Assembly: GCA_051954955.1 (NCBI GenBank)
Contig: JBQCHF010000190.1
Span: 1 to 36,963 of the forward strand
DNA: 36,963 nucleotides
From: JBQCHF01 sp051954955
GTDB taxonomy: Bacteria > Actinomycetota > Actinomycetes > Motilibacterales > Motilibacteraceae
Reading direction: 5' to 3'
Every line of letters starts with the position of its first letter. The stretch's first letter is position 1. The notes under the pieces were generated by a model. The model saw only the letters and a program-made list of their open reading frames with translations. It made no database searches and was not told the origin of the DNA. Positions 16,150-23,821 of this stretch are shown here, piece by piece. A program made the position numbers and the translations under genes.

Positions 16150-16763
16150 CAGCCCTCACCCGCATCTTCGGTACCGCCCTGCGCCGAGGGCGAGGCTTCC
16201 GTGGTCTTCCTGGTCGGGCGCTTGCGCGTGGCCACCCGATCGGACCCGCTTGCTGTCGAGGTCCTCGACGGGGCGGGGACTCCTGCTTGCGCCTTCGCCA
16301 CTCGTCGCGTGGCCGTGCGCTGTGGGGAGCGCGGGCCCTGCTCGGGGGTGCGCGGCGCGGCAGCGTCGGCGGCGCTCCCGCCCAGGACGGAGTCCAGAGC
16401 GGTCAGCCAGTTCGCGTCCACCTGCACCGCCGTGGAGCGCAGGGTGGCGGGGGGCGTGGGCGCCTGTACGGGGGTGGAGCGCAGCGTCGGCTCCGAGTCA
16501 GCAACGAGCGAGGACGATGGCGCCTGCCCGCTCCGGTCTTGGCTATCGGGCGTGACGAGGTGGACGTTCAGGTTGAGGGCGGCCAGGACCGCGAGGACAC
16601 GGCCGAGTTCTGCCCGGGCAGCATCGCCGCGTTCCAGGGCGATGACGAACGGGCGGGACACTCCCGCTGCTCGGGCGACGGCGGCCTGGGTCAGGCCGCG
16701 GGCTGTCCGTTCTTGACGGACCGCCGCCCCGAGGGATCTGACGTCCCGCACTCGTGCTCTCAC
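16146..16763 (-). CDS. hipB: HipB-like XRE-family antitoxin with long C-terminal tail
   Basis: This 205-aa protein has an N-terminal Xre helix-turn-helix (LGAAVRQERTARGLTQAAVA, then AGVSRPFVIALERGD, then LGRVLAVLAALNLNVHLV), the usual HipB fold. HipB proteins are commonly about 75-110 aa. This one has about 125 extra residues rich in Ser, Thr, Pro and Arg, with a repeated TLRSTPVQ/TLRSTAVQ motif and a basic end (ATRKRPTRKTT). The tail may be disordered and could contact DNA or HipA, but that is inference. Translation is coupled to hipA. The GTG at 16763 sits where a leaderless transcript would begin. Two strong inverted repeats in the promoter suggest autoregulation. Confidence 0.9.
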   Translation of the reverse strand: MRARVRDVRSLGAAVRQERTARGLTQAAVARAAGVSRPFVIALERGDAARAELGRVLAVLAALNLNVHLVTPDSQDRSGQAPSSSLVADSEPTLRSTPVQAPTPPATLRSTAVQVDANWLTALDSVLGGSAADAAAPRTPEQGPRSPQRTATRRVAKAQAGVPAPSRTSTASGSDRVATRKRPTRKTTEASPSAQGGTEDAGEGW

Positions 16764-16766
16764 CTG

Positions 16767-16836
16767 TGTCAGGGTACCGGAACATATGTCAATGTCAAGG
16801 AACCCGGACTTCGGCTAATGTTCCGGAGCCCTGACA
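16767..16836 (-). promoter_or_regulatory. hipBA promoter and paired operators
   Basis: TGTCAGGGTACCGGAACAT (16767-16785) and ATGTTCCGGAGCCCTGACA (16818-16836) are inverted copies matching at 17 of 19 positions, 32 bp apart. On the minus strand TTGACA followed 16 bp later by TACCCT (16776-16771) forms a -35/-10 pair that overlaps the proximal arm. Initiation about seven bases downstream would be at or next to the GTG of hipB. The geometry fits two HipB dimers bound across the promoter. Confidence 0.7.
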
Positions 16837-16911
16837 TCACGTGCCGAGCGCCCTCTCGGCCAATGGGGTGGAGCAGCGCCCAGTTCCCCCGCGACGGGTA
16901 AGGCACGCCAC

Positions 16912-16917
16912 TACGCT
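16912..16917 (+). promoter_or_regulatory. -10 box for leaderless PDZ lipoprotein gene
   Basis: TACGCT is followed by six bases and then the GTG start at 16924, so transcription should begin at the start codon. No clear -35 was seen at the expected distance. No ribosome-binding site precedes the GTG, which agrees with a leaderless message. Confidence 0.4.
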
Positions 16918-16923
16918 CTGCGG

Positions 16924-18297
16924 GTGCTTGCCCGCCTTCGCCCCATCGTGCCGCTCGTGCCGGTTCTGCTGCTCGCCGCCGCCTGTTCTAGCGGGCACAG
17001 CACCGCACCGGCGGCCGCGGCGAGCACGCCGAGCCCGGCGGTGTCCGCTCCACCGCCACCGCTGGCCCAGTTCCTGCACCCGAACTACCGGGTCGTCTCC
17101 GAGCAGGCGATCACGTTGGAAGGGCAGGGGCGCCCGGCCGACGAGGTCGTCGTGTCCACCGGGCCCGGACTCACCCCCGGCCAACCAGTGCAGGGCGGCA
17201 CCAGCGACGTCCAGGTCCTCGCGTTCGACCCAATCGCCAAGCGGTGGAACCTCACCCTCGACGCGGCCGACAAGATCGTCCCGGCCGGGTTCCACGTTCC
17301 CGGCACCGACCCCACCCAGGTATCCGGGGACCAGGTGCTGTTCGACCAGACCCACCCAGTCAGCCAGGTGTGGGCACGGCTCGTGCAGGTCGCCCCCGGC
17401 CAGCCCGTCCTGGCGATCTACGGCCTGGACGACTACTACAACCACCCGGCCGGAATCCTCGCGTTCGTCGACGCCGCCGATGGCGCCGCCCCGACGGTCA
17501 CCTCGTACACCTCGGAGACGAACCTGTCCGCCCCGACTGTGACCGGTCCGGCGACTGCGCAACGGGTCACGGTCACCGCCGACTACCTGGCGGCCGAGGA
17601 TGCGGCGTGCTGCCCGGTGCGCCAGTTCACCGAGACGTTCGGGGCGTCCGGTGACCCGCACACCGCCAGCCCGGCGATCACCGTCGTGGCCGATGACCGG
17701 CCCTGGCTGGGCGCCTGGGTGGCCGACGACCCGCTCCATCCGGCCGACGCGGTCGTCGTCGCCGTGCAGGACCGCTCCCCCGCATCTTCCGTCCTCCACG
17801 TCGGTGACCGCCTCGTCGGAGTCGACGGGGCCGCCAAGCCCGCGAACAGCGCCGGGAACCCGGTGTTCGACGAGATCGCCCTGCACCACCCGGGCGACCA
17901 GATCACCCTGACGGTCTCCCGGGCCCGCGCACTCGTGCACCTGCCGGTCACCCTGGCCAGCCGCAAGGACTCCCCTGGTGATCAGGACGCGCCCCCGGCC
18001 GCCACGATCGGGATACAGGGAAGCGACGCGCCCGCCGGGTCCACCCCGGGCGCCCTGGTCGTGGCCGTCCAGCCCGGCTCCCCCGCTGAGGCCGCGGGCC
18101 TGGCGCACGGAGACGTCATCACCGGCGCCGGAGATGTGGACGTGCGCGGCATCGTGGACCTGCAGGCCGCCCTGCTCGGCAAGATCGCCACCGCCGTCCC
18201 GCTCACCGTCGGGATCTCCCACACCGTCACCGTCACCGTCACCCCGGACCCGGCTCCCGCGAACGACACCAACGTCCTGTTCCCGTCGCTGACCTGA
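16924..18297 (+). CDS. Secreted lipoprotein with PDZ domains
   Basis: This is a 457-aa exported protein. The signal peptide MLARLRPIVPLVPVLLLAAAC ends in a lipobox (LAAAC, Cys 21). A Ser/Pro/Ala linker follows. Residues about 50-245 are an unassigned mostly beta region containing a vicinal Cys pair (AACCPVRQF). Two PDZ-like modules follow: one around VVVAVQDRSPASSVLHVGDRL and VGVDG, and a clearer one at GALVVAVQPGSPAEAAGLAH, GDVITGAGD and IVDLQAAL. No Ser-protease catalytic triad was recognised, so it is not an HtrA-like protease as read. It lies head to head with hipBA across about 160 bp. Its function is unknown; a surface chaperone or scaffold role is possible. Confidence 0.75.
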   Translation: MLARLRPIVPLVPVLLLAAACSSGHSTAPAAAASTPSPAVSAPPPPLAQFLHPNYRVVSEQAITLEGQGRPADEVVVSTGPGLTPGQPVQGGTSDVQVLAFDPIAKRWNLTLDAADKIVPAGFHVPGTDPTQVSGDQVLFDQTHPVSQVWARLVQVAPGQPVLAIYGLDDYYNHPAGILAFVDAADGAAPTVTSYTSETNLSAPTVTGPATAQRVTVTADYLAAEDAACCPVRQFTETFGASGDPHTASPAITVVADDRPWLGAWVADDPLHPADAVVVAVQDRSPASSVLHVGDRLVGVDGAAKPANSAGNPVFDEIALHHPGDQITLTVSRARALVHLPVTLASRKDSPGDQDAPPAATIGIQGSDAPAGSTPGALVVAVQPGSPAEAAGLAHGDVITGAGDVDVRGIVDLQAALLGKIATAVPLTVGISHTVTVTVTPDPAPANDTNVLFPSLT

Positions 18298-18477
18298 CCG
18301 GACGACCACCGCCGTCCAGCACGCCACCGCACCCCTGGCTCGAAGCATCGTCGGGCCACCCGGATTGAGGCCGCCGGGCGGCGCGGCGAGCCGCAGGTGG
18401 TCGCGGGCCGCCATGCTCACCTGGGATGCTCTCGGGCAGGGGTCTGGGCTGAGTTGGGGTGGGGGCGGGCAAGACGG

Positions 18478-19107
18478 GTGAGCGATGTCGAGGTGTGGCC
18501 GAACAACGACTTCCGGCCAACACCGGACCTGATGCGCCAAGCGTTGACGCTGGAGTTCGAGCGCCAGCAGGGCATGGTCAATGGTCAGCCGGTGCCGCGT
18601 AAGGTCAGGCGCGGGCAGGGCGATGTCTTAGTCGTCGTGGAGTACGGCGCGCTCAGCATCGTGGTGCTCGAACTGGCTGAGGCCCCTGTCCTCCAACTAT
18701 TGACCACCCCGCAACCCGCGCGGGCCAAGGACGGCCCACTGGGCGAGGCGGCGCTGCGTGCCCTGCTGTACCGGCTGGAGCAGGTGCCGCTGGTGAAGGC
18801 CGTGGTGCGGTCGGTTCCGCTGCCCGCGCAGCCTGGTGGGGCCGGGCCCGTCGTGCCCGAGCAGGTCCCGTGCATCCTGCTGACGGTCGAGGTGCCGATC
18901 CGCGGGCTGTTCGTGAACCTCACGGAGTGGCACATCAACACCGACACCCTGTTCGACGCGCACTATGCACTGCTGCAGGCCGCCCGCACAGTACAGAGCA
19001 CCCTGGGGGCATGGGAAAGGACGGTGTCTGTCGTCGGGCTCGACGCGCTCATTGCCGAGGGCAGCAACGGGCAGGGGCACGACGTCGCGGCCGACGGCCT
19101 GGGGTGA
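18478..19107 (+). CDS. Hypothetical protein
   Basis: This is a 209-aa protein with no family recognised. GTG at 18478 (MSDVEVWPNNDFRPTPDLMR) is preferred because the frame upstream of it is low-complexity and the bases before it are G-rich (GGGGGCGGGC). The sequence alternates strands and helices: DVLVVVEYGALSIVVLELAE, ALRALLYRLEQVPLVKAVV, PCILLTVEVPIRGLFVNLTE, TLFDAHYALLQAARTVQS. There is no signal peptide or membrane segment. It is followed 40 bp later on the same strand by another unknown gene, so the two are probably co-transcribed. It may be a cytosolic partner protein, but no function is assigned. Confidence 0.65.
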   Translation: MSDVEVWPNNDFRPTPDLMRQALTLEFERQQGMVNGQPVPRKVRRGQGDVLVVVEYGALSIVVLELAEAPVLQLLTTPQPARAKDGPLGEAALRALLYRLEQVPLVKAVVRSVPLPAQPGGAGPVVPEQVPCILLTVEVPIRGLFVNLTEWHINTDTLFDAHYALLQAARTVQSTLGAWERTVSVVGLDALIAEGSNGQGHDVAADGLG

Positions 19108-19147
19108 GCGTGAGGAGACCCAGGATGCTCCAGCCGATACTGGCTCC

Positions 19148-19579
19148 ATGAGGGAACCGGACGACGTCGACGGGGCGCCGGACTCGAACTGGGAGCGGGA
19201 GCCGGGCAAGCCGTTGCTCGCGCCGGTGGTCGGGCCGGAGACGTGGCGGTCGCTGCAGCCCGCGATCGACGCGGAGATCTCGTGGGGGAACGCGGGCCGC
19301 CTGGACTGGACGATGGACCCGCACAACGAGACGTGGGTGGCGCGGCTGCGAGACCCGATGCACGCGACCCGGCTACGCGAGACGTTCGACTTCGCCCCCG
19401 GGGTACGCCTGACCAAGACGGTCGAGGGCTGGCAACTCTCGGACGGGAACCGATCCTTCCTGGTCTCCGCCAACCGTGAGGTGCCGCTGGCCCCGGGCGG
19501 TCGCGCCGTGGCCACGGACCCGATCAGCAGGATCCTCACCTGGCTGGATGTGAAGTTGAACGGCCCCGACCCGAACTGA
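19148..19579 (+). CDS. Hypothetical protein
   Basis: This is a 143-aa protein with no family recognised. ATG 19148 starts MREPDDVDGAPDSNWERE. Downstream are WRSLQPAIDAEISWGNAGRL, DWTMDPHNETWVARLRDP, FAPGVRLTKTVEGWQLSDG and VPLAPGGRAVATDPISRIL. Trp residues are frequent. The protein looks globular and cytosolic. It lies 40 bp downstream of another unknown gene in the same direction. The ISL3 element begins 78 bp after its stop, so the downstream part of the operon, if any, has been displaced. Confidence 0.62.
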   Translation: MREPDDVDGAPDSNWEREPGKPLLAPVVGPETWRSLQPAIDAEISWGNAGRLDWTMDPHNETWVARLRDPMHATRLRETFDFAPGVRLTKTVEGWQLSDGNRSFLVSANREVPLAPGGRAVATDPISRILTWLDVKLNGPDPN

Positions 19580-19649
19580 CTTCGCCGGGTGGGGACAGAA
19601 GCGCTGGCCGCGGCACTTGTGGGACGGCCGGACGGACACGGGCGGACGA

Positions 19650-19657
19650 GGTTTCAT
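19650..19657. repeat. Target-site duplication, left copy
   Basis: GGTTTCAT is identical to the octamer at 21106-21113 and immediately abuts the left end of the ISL3 element. ISL3-family elements generate 8-bp duplications. Confidence 0.9.
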
Positions 19658-21105
19658 GGCTCTTCATAACTGACGGTGTAGTCGGGGTCTGAAGCCGCCG
19701 GTCTCGAGTAGGGATCTGGCGATGTAGTTGGTGAGGTTGCGAAAGCCTAGGGAGGAGCCGCGGAGGTGTTCGAGGCGTCCGTTGATGGCTTCGGTGGGGC
19801 CGTTGGAGGTGCCGGGCCGGTCGAAGTAGGCCAGCACGTCGGCGGCGCGTCGGATCAGGGTGCGCCCCAGGGTCCTGATCTCGGTCAGGGCGGCGGGGAC
19901 ATCGCTGCTGATCGCCTCGATCAGCTGATGCATCTTCTCGCGACCCTGGGCGCGGTCGGGTTCGCGGTAGGCGGCGATCATCCGCTGGTAGATGCCCCAG
20001 GTGGCTTCGACGTGCACGTGCGCGTCGTCGGTGAACAGGGCCATCAGGCGTTCGCACTGGGTGTCGGTGAGCAGGTCGGTGCCGGTGTGCAGGGTCCGTC
20101 GGGCCCGGTAGAGCGGGTCGCTCTTGCGCCCGCGGTGTCCGTGCAGCTCGAGCTGGACCCGACGCCGGCAGCGGTCCAGCGCCTCACCGGCCAGGCGGAC
20201 CACGTGGAAGGGGTCCATCACCGCGACCGCCTCGGGTAGCTCTTCGGTGGTGGCGGTCTTGAAGCCGGTGAACCCGTCCATGGACACCACCTGCACCCCG
20301 TCGCGCCAGGCCGGTGGGCGGGCGGCGAGCCAGGCCTTGAACACGGCCTTGGAGCGACCTTCGACCATGTCCAGCAGCCGGGCTGGGCCGGTGCCGGCGC
20401 GGATCCCGGTCAGGTCGATGATCACGGTGACGTACTTGTCGCCTTGCCGGGTGTGCCGCCACACGTGCTCATCGACCCCGATGACCTGCACCCCCTCGAA
20501 GCGGGTCGGGTCCTCGATCAGCACCCGGCGGCCCTCGGCGAGGACGGCGGTGTTCGCGGTGTTCCACGCGACCCCGAGCGCTTCGGCGACCCGGGCGATG
20601 CTCAGATGAGCGCACACGATGCCCTCCAGCGCCCAGCGCAGCGCCGCCCAGGACAGCTTGGCCCGCGGCTCGGCCGCGGCGCTGGTGTCCTGACGCCACA
20701 CGTGCCCGCACCCGGGGCAGCGGTAGCGGCGGATCGTGACCAGCAGCGTGGTCGGGCGCCACCCGAACGGCTCGTGCGCCAGACGCCGCTGCACGCTGTC
20801 CCGCGCCGCCCCTTCGCAGCCGCAGCGCCGGCACCACCGCTCATCGCTGCCCTCCGGCTCGATGACCCGGCAGGCCAGCACCGCCCGATCCGGCTCCAGC
20901 CGCTGCCCAGTCACCTCCAACCCGAGCTCATCAAGGCGGCAGAACGCGGTCAGGTCAGCGCGGGCGAAGCCCGCCGCAGGGGTAGCGTCGAACACGTCGA
21001 GGTCTTCCGGACCGGTTGTGTGAGAGCTCCCATCTTCGGAAGACCTCGACCCCTACCCCTCCCGACGCGCCGACCAGCCGGCTACACCCTCAAGTGCAAA
21101 GAGCC
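19658..21105 (-). mobile_element. ISL3-family insertion sequence with perfect 8-bp duplication
   Basis: The element is 1448 bp. Left end GGCTCTTCATAACTGACGG and right end (inward on the minus strand) GGCTCTTTGCACTTGAGGG are imperfect inverted repeats matching at about 18 of 24 positions, both reaching GGTGTAG. The flanking octamers GGTTTCAT are identical, showing simple insertion without later rearrangement and suggesting a fairly recent event. The interrupted site lies between two plus-strand genes and does not obviously cut a coding frame. Confidence 0.93.
19664..20995 (-). CDS. ISL3-family transposase
   Basis: This is a 443-aa transposase, full length for ISL3. The N-terminal zinc-binding region shows CRRCGCEGAARD and YRCPGCGHVWRQD. 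LSIARVAEALGVAWNTANT is the helix-turn-helix. The DDE core is visible as VQVIGVDEHVWRHTRQG, VVSMDGFTGFKTATTEELPE and AVMDPFHVVRLAGEALDRCR, with the C-terminal GTSNGPTEAINGRLEHLRG and FRNLTNYIARSLLETGGF characteristic of the family. The GTG start at 20995 is used. No frameshift was seen, so the element may still move. Confidence 0.95.
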   Translation of the reverse strand: MFDATPAAGFARADLTAFCRLDELGLEVTGQRLEPDRAVLACRVIEPEGSDERWCRRCGCEGAARDSVQRRLAHEPFGWRPTTLLVTIRRYRCPGCGHVWRQDTSAAAEPRAKLSWAALRWALEGIVCAHLSIARVAEALGVAWNTANTAVLAEGRRVLIEDPTRFEGVQVIGVDEHVWRHTRQGDKYVTVIIDLTGIRAGTGPARLLDMVEGRSKAVFKAWLAARPPAWRDGVQVVSMDGFTGFKTATTEELPEAVAVMDPFHVVRLAGEALDRCRRRVQLELHGHRGRKSDPLYRARRTLHTGTDLLTDTQCERLMALFTDDAHVHVEATWGIYQRMIAAYREPDRAQGREKMHQLIEAISSDVPAALTEIRTLGRTLIRRAADVLAYFDRPGTSNGPTEAINGRLEHLRGSSLGFRNLTNYIARSLLETGGFRPRLHRQL

Positions 21106-21113
21106 GGTTTCAT
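21106..21113. repeat. Target-site duplication, right copy
   Basis: GGTTTCAT immediately follows the right end of the ISL3 element and matches the left copy at 19650-19657 exactly. Confidence 0.9.
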
Positions 21114-21246
21114 CCCGGGCGTTTCTGTCAGGTCGCGCCGCCCGCGGCCGACCCTGACCGTGCTGGCCCGGCACCCCCACTTGATCGGCAACTTGCTGGC
21201 GGACCGGCGGCGCGGCGAGGAGACCGGGGGGCCCGAGGAGATGGGG

Positions 21247-22065
21247 ATGGCCGTGAACGGCGACTGGGGCACCACGGGGGCGGACGAGGACGCACCGGCG
21301 CTTCCGCGAGTGCAGGCCGCCTGCGACTCGCAGGCCAGCCCGGCCATGCTCGCCGTGCTGGCCGCCGACCCCCAACCGCTGGTCCGCGCCGCAGCCGCCA
21401 CGAATCCGAGGGTCCCGCCGGAGAGTCTCGCCCGGCTGGCTGCTGACGTCGATGAGCAGGTGTGTCTCGCGGTTGCGGGCAACCCATCCACCTCGCCGGT
21501 GCTGCTGACTTCCTTGGTCGCCGACCCGAGCGTCGACGTGAGGCGCAAGGTTGCCTGGAACGAGAACGCTTCGCCGGACGGGGCTGCAGCCCTGGCGGTC
21601 GACCCGGACCTGGAGGTCCGCTCGGCCGTCGCGTTAGCGCCCCACACTGCTTTGCACCTTCTTCGCGCCCTCGCCCATGACCACGACTCCACGGTGCGCG
21701 GTTACGTCGCGGCCAACCCGTCGGCGACCGACGGGCTGCGCGCCCTGGCCCTCGATGTCGACTCCACGGTCCGATGCTCAGTGGCGGAGAACATCCGGGC
21801 GACTGGGCCGCTCCTGACGGCGCTCGGACACGACCCGGACATCTTGGTCGCCTTCTGCGCGGTCGAGAACCCGAACTTCCCAGACGACGCGCTCGCGGCA
21901 CTGGCTCACCATTGGGACCCGCGGCGGCGGCTGATGGCAGCACGGAACCCACGTACACCCCCGTACGGCTTGGCTGTCTTGGGCTTCGACCCGGACGACA
22001 AGGTTCGCCACGAGGCCAGCGTCCGATTGACGGAGATGGGCGTCACCGAGATCGGCTGGGTCTGA
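21247..22065 (+). CDS. LRV/HEAT-like repeat protein
   Basis: This is a 272-aa solenoid protein built from about eight repeats of about 24 residues. The pattern is LAxDPxxxVRxAVAxNPxxPPxxLxxL: LAADPQPLVRAAAATNPRVP, LVADPSVDVRRKVAWNENAS, LAVDPDLEVRSAVALAPH, LAHDHDSTVRGYVAANPSAT, LALDVDSTVRCSVAENIRAT and LGHDPDILVAFCAVENPNFP. This matches variant leucine-rich (LRV) or HEAT-like repeats, which bind proteins. ATG 21247 has GAGGAG six bases upstream; ATG 21241 is the alternative. The frame is open back into the ISL3 element, but that part is not protein-like. No Fe-S cysteine cluster, seen in some LRV proteins, is present. Its partner is unknown. Confidence 0.82.
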   Translation: MAVNGDWGTTGADEDAPALPRVQAACDSQASPAMLAVLAADPQPLVRAAAATNPRVPPESLARLAADVDEQVCLAVAGNPSTSPVLLTSLVADPSVDVRRKVAWNENASPDGAAALAVDPDLEVRSAVALAPHTALHLLRALAHDHDSTVRGYVAANPSATDGLRALALDVDSTVRCSVAENIRATGPLLTALGHDPDILVAFCAVENPNFPDDALAALAHHWDPRRRLMAARNPRTPPYGLAVLGFDPDDKVRHEASVRLTEMGVTEIGWV

Positions 22066-22143
22066 GGGGCAGCGAGGGGGGCAGGTGTTGGCCTCGCCGC
22101 CCCCGCCGCGCTCGCTGGCCCAGGAGGAGGAGGAGGAGGAGGC

Positions 22144-22629
22144 GTGGTGCTGGAGCAGGAGATGGTCGACCTGGTCACCGCAGCCTGGGCCGGGCAGCCC
22201 GGCTTCACCGTCGACGTGGCGCGCCGCGGCGTCTGGGTGCTGGTCACCTTGCGGTGGGCGGCTAGCGCGCGCACCGCGGTGATCCAGTGGGGCGAGGACG
22301 AACTCTGCTTCCTGCTGGTCGGGGACTGCGAGATCCATGACTACGCCTACGACGAGCCGGACAAGGCTGAGGCGCTGCACGATCAACTGGGCCGGGCCCG
22401 CGAGTGGCTCGACGGGACCGTCGTCTGCAGTGAGATCTCCTTGGCCGGGACGGTGGTCGAGCGGCGGGTCCGGTTCAGCGACGGGGACTACGCCTACTGG
22501 CGGGCACCGTCGCGCCAGCGCACGGCGCTGCGGCTGCGGCACCTGGTCGCTCGGACTGTGGAGCGCCGTGTTCCGGTTCCGGACGACCCCACGTCTCCTA
22601 CGCCACCTGGTCTGCGCCCTGGTCTGTGA
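22144..22629 (+). CDS. Hypothetical protein
   Basis: This is a 161-aa protein with no family recognised. GTG 22144 is preceded by an unusually long (GGA)n purine run at 22125-22140, which supplies a strong ribosome-binding site. The sequence includes VTAAWAGQPGFTVDVARRGV, TAVIQWGEDELCFLLVGDCE, IHDYAYDEPDKAEALHDQL and VVERRVRFSDGDYAYWRAP. It looks cytosolic and rich in acidic and aromatic residues. It lies 78 bp downstream of the LRV-repeat gene in the same direction and is likely co-transcribed. Its 3' end overlaps the convergent phosphoesterase gene by about 32 bp. Confidence 0.65.
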   Translation: MVLEQEMVDLVTAAWAGQPGFTVDVARRGVWVLVTLRWAASARTAVIQWGEDELCFLLVGDCEIHDYAYDEPDKAEALHDQLGRAREWLDGTVVCSEISLAGTVVERRVRFSDGDYAYWRAPSRQRTALRLRHLVARTVERRVPVPDDPTSPTPPGLRPGL

Positions 22630-23581
22630 CGGGTAGGGCGAGCGGGCCGGAGACGCGGGCCGGGTACTTGGCGTGGCCCGGGTCGACCCCGAAGATCACG
22701 GCCCGCCCGCCATCGGCGCCCGGCAAGACCTCCCCGCCCTCGCCTGCCAGGTCGTCGGCGAGTACTCGGCTGTCGGGGATCTCGACCGCGGTCACGCCGG
22801 TGACGCCGTTGTGGTGGATGAGGGCGCGCAGGTCCTCGGACCGTCGGAGCGCCTGCAGGACCTTCACCCACTGCTGGCGGCGCGCGTCGTAGATGGCGGC
22901 GTGCCCGTGCGCCTGGTGGAACGGGGCGTCGGGGTGCTGGAACCACGGCAGGTACAACTCGAACGTTCCGGCCCAGGTGACTCCGGCCAGCGCCGAGGGC
23001 TCCCCGGTGATCATCGCGCCGGGGTTCCAGGCGGGGTGGGCCTGGTCCGGTAGCCCGGCGTTGAGCAGGACCGCTGCCTCGTGCGCGGTGACGGGCTGCC
23101 CGAGCCAGGACCACAGACCCCGGGTCAAGCCTGCGTGGCTGATGAGGATCTCCCCGGCGCCGACCCGGTCGGTGGTGCCGTCACCGCGGCGCAGCGGGAT
23201 CCCGCCGGTCCGTTCGGCGTGCGCGAGCCGGAGCAGGCCCTCGCCCCACCAGCGAAGCAGCGTCTCGTCCAGGACCTGCTGGTCGACGTGCTCAGGCCAT
23301 TCGAACATGACGGTCTGGTCGGGCAGGTACTGGCGCTCGTGGTTACCGATGAGGACGACGCACCGGTCCGGGTGGGCGCGCAGGAGCCGGTCGACGCAGC
23401 GCAGGACACCGGGTGAGTCCGGGCCGCGGTGCACGAGGTCCCCGACCAGCACCAAACGGAGGTCCGGCGGAATCTGACCGGTGTCCGGGTCGACGCCGAG
23501 GGCGCGCAGGTGCCCGGCGAACACCTGCTGGTGCCCACCCAGGTCCCCGAAGACCGCAACCTGCTCGACCTGCTTCTCCAT
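22598..23581 (-). CDS. PPP-type metallophosphoesterase
   Basis: This is a 327-aa calcineurin-like phosphoesterase. Conserved metal-binding motifs are FGDLGGHQQVF (GDxHG position, with Gly replacing the first His), LVLVGDLVHRGPDS (GDxVDRG), VLIGNHERQYL (GNHE), ISHAGLTRGL and later GHAAIYDA. The GDLVHRGPDS and GNHE block resembles bacterial PPP/ApaH-like enzymes that act on phosphoproteins or dinucleoside polyphosphates. The ATG at 23581 is chosen because the conserved domain begins at once; an upstream ATG at 23611 is possible. It converges on the gene at 22144 with a short overlap. The substrate cannot be decided from sequence. Replacement of the usual His in the first motif is a point to note. 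Confidence 0.85.
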   Translation of the reverse strand: MEKQVEQVAVFGDLGGHQQVFAGHLRALGVDPDTGQIPPDLRLVLVGDLVHRGPDSPGVLRCVDRLLRAHPDRCVVLIGNHERQYLPDQTVMFEWPEHVDQQVLDETLLRWWGEGLLRLAHAERTGGIPLRRGDGTTDRVGAGEILISHAGLTRGLWSWLGQPVTAHEAAVLLNAGLPDQAHPAWNPGAMITGEPSALAGVTWAGTFELYLPWFQHPDAPFHQAHGHAAIYDARRQQWVKVLQALRRSEDLRALIHHNGVTGVTAVEIPDSRVLADDLAGEGGEVLPGADGGRAVIFGVDPGHAKYPARVSGPLALPVTDQGADQVA

Positions 23582-23821
23582 GTCCCTAAGTCTTCCCTGC
23601 GGCCCCGACATACCGAGAAGCCTTGCCCGTCGGCCTGATGCGATACCCGACTGGACGTCAACCTCAGGCGGAACTGCTGCTTCCACCTGGAGCGGCTCGA
23701 CCCCGAATTTGCGAGCGAGAAATTGACTCGGGGATTTCGTAGACGTGGCGTCGCCCACCCTCTACGGTTCGTGTTGACCGGGGGGCGGAGAGTCCCCCGC
23801 ACAACGGGGGGATTCGCACTC

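Noticed and set aside
22125..22140. (GGA)n tract as a microsatellite or phase-variation repeat
   Set aside because: It is short, lies just before a start codon and is better explained as a strong ribosome-binding site.
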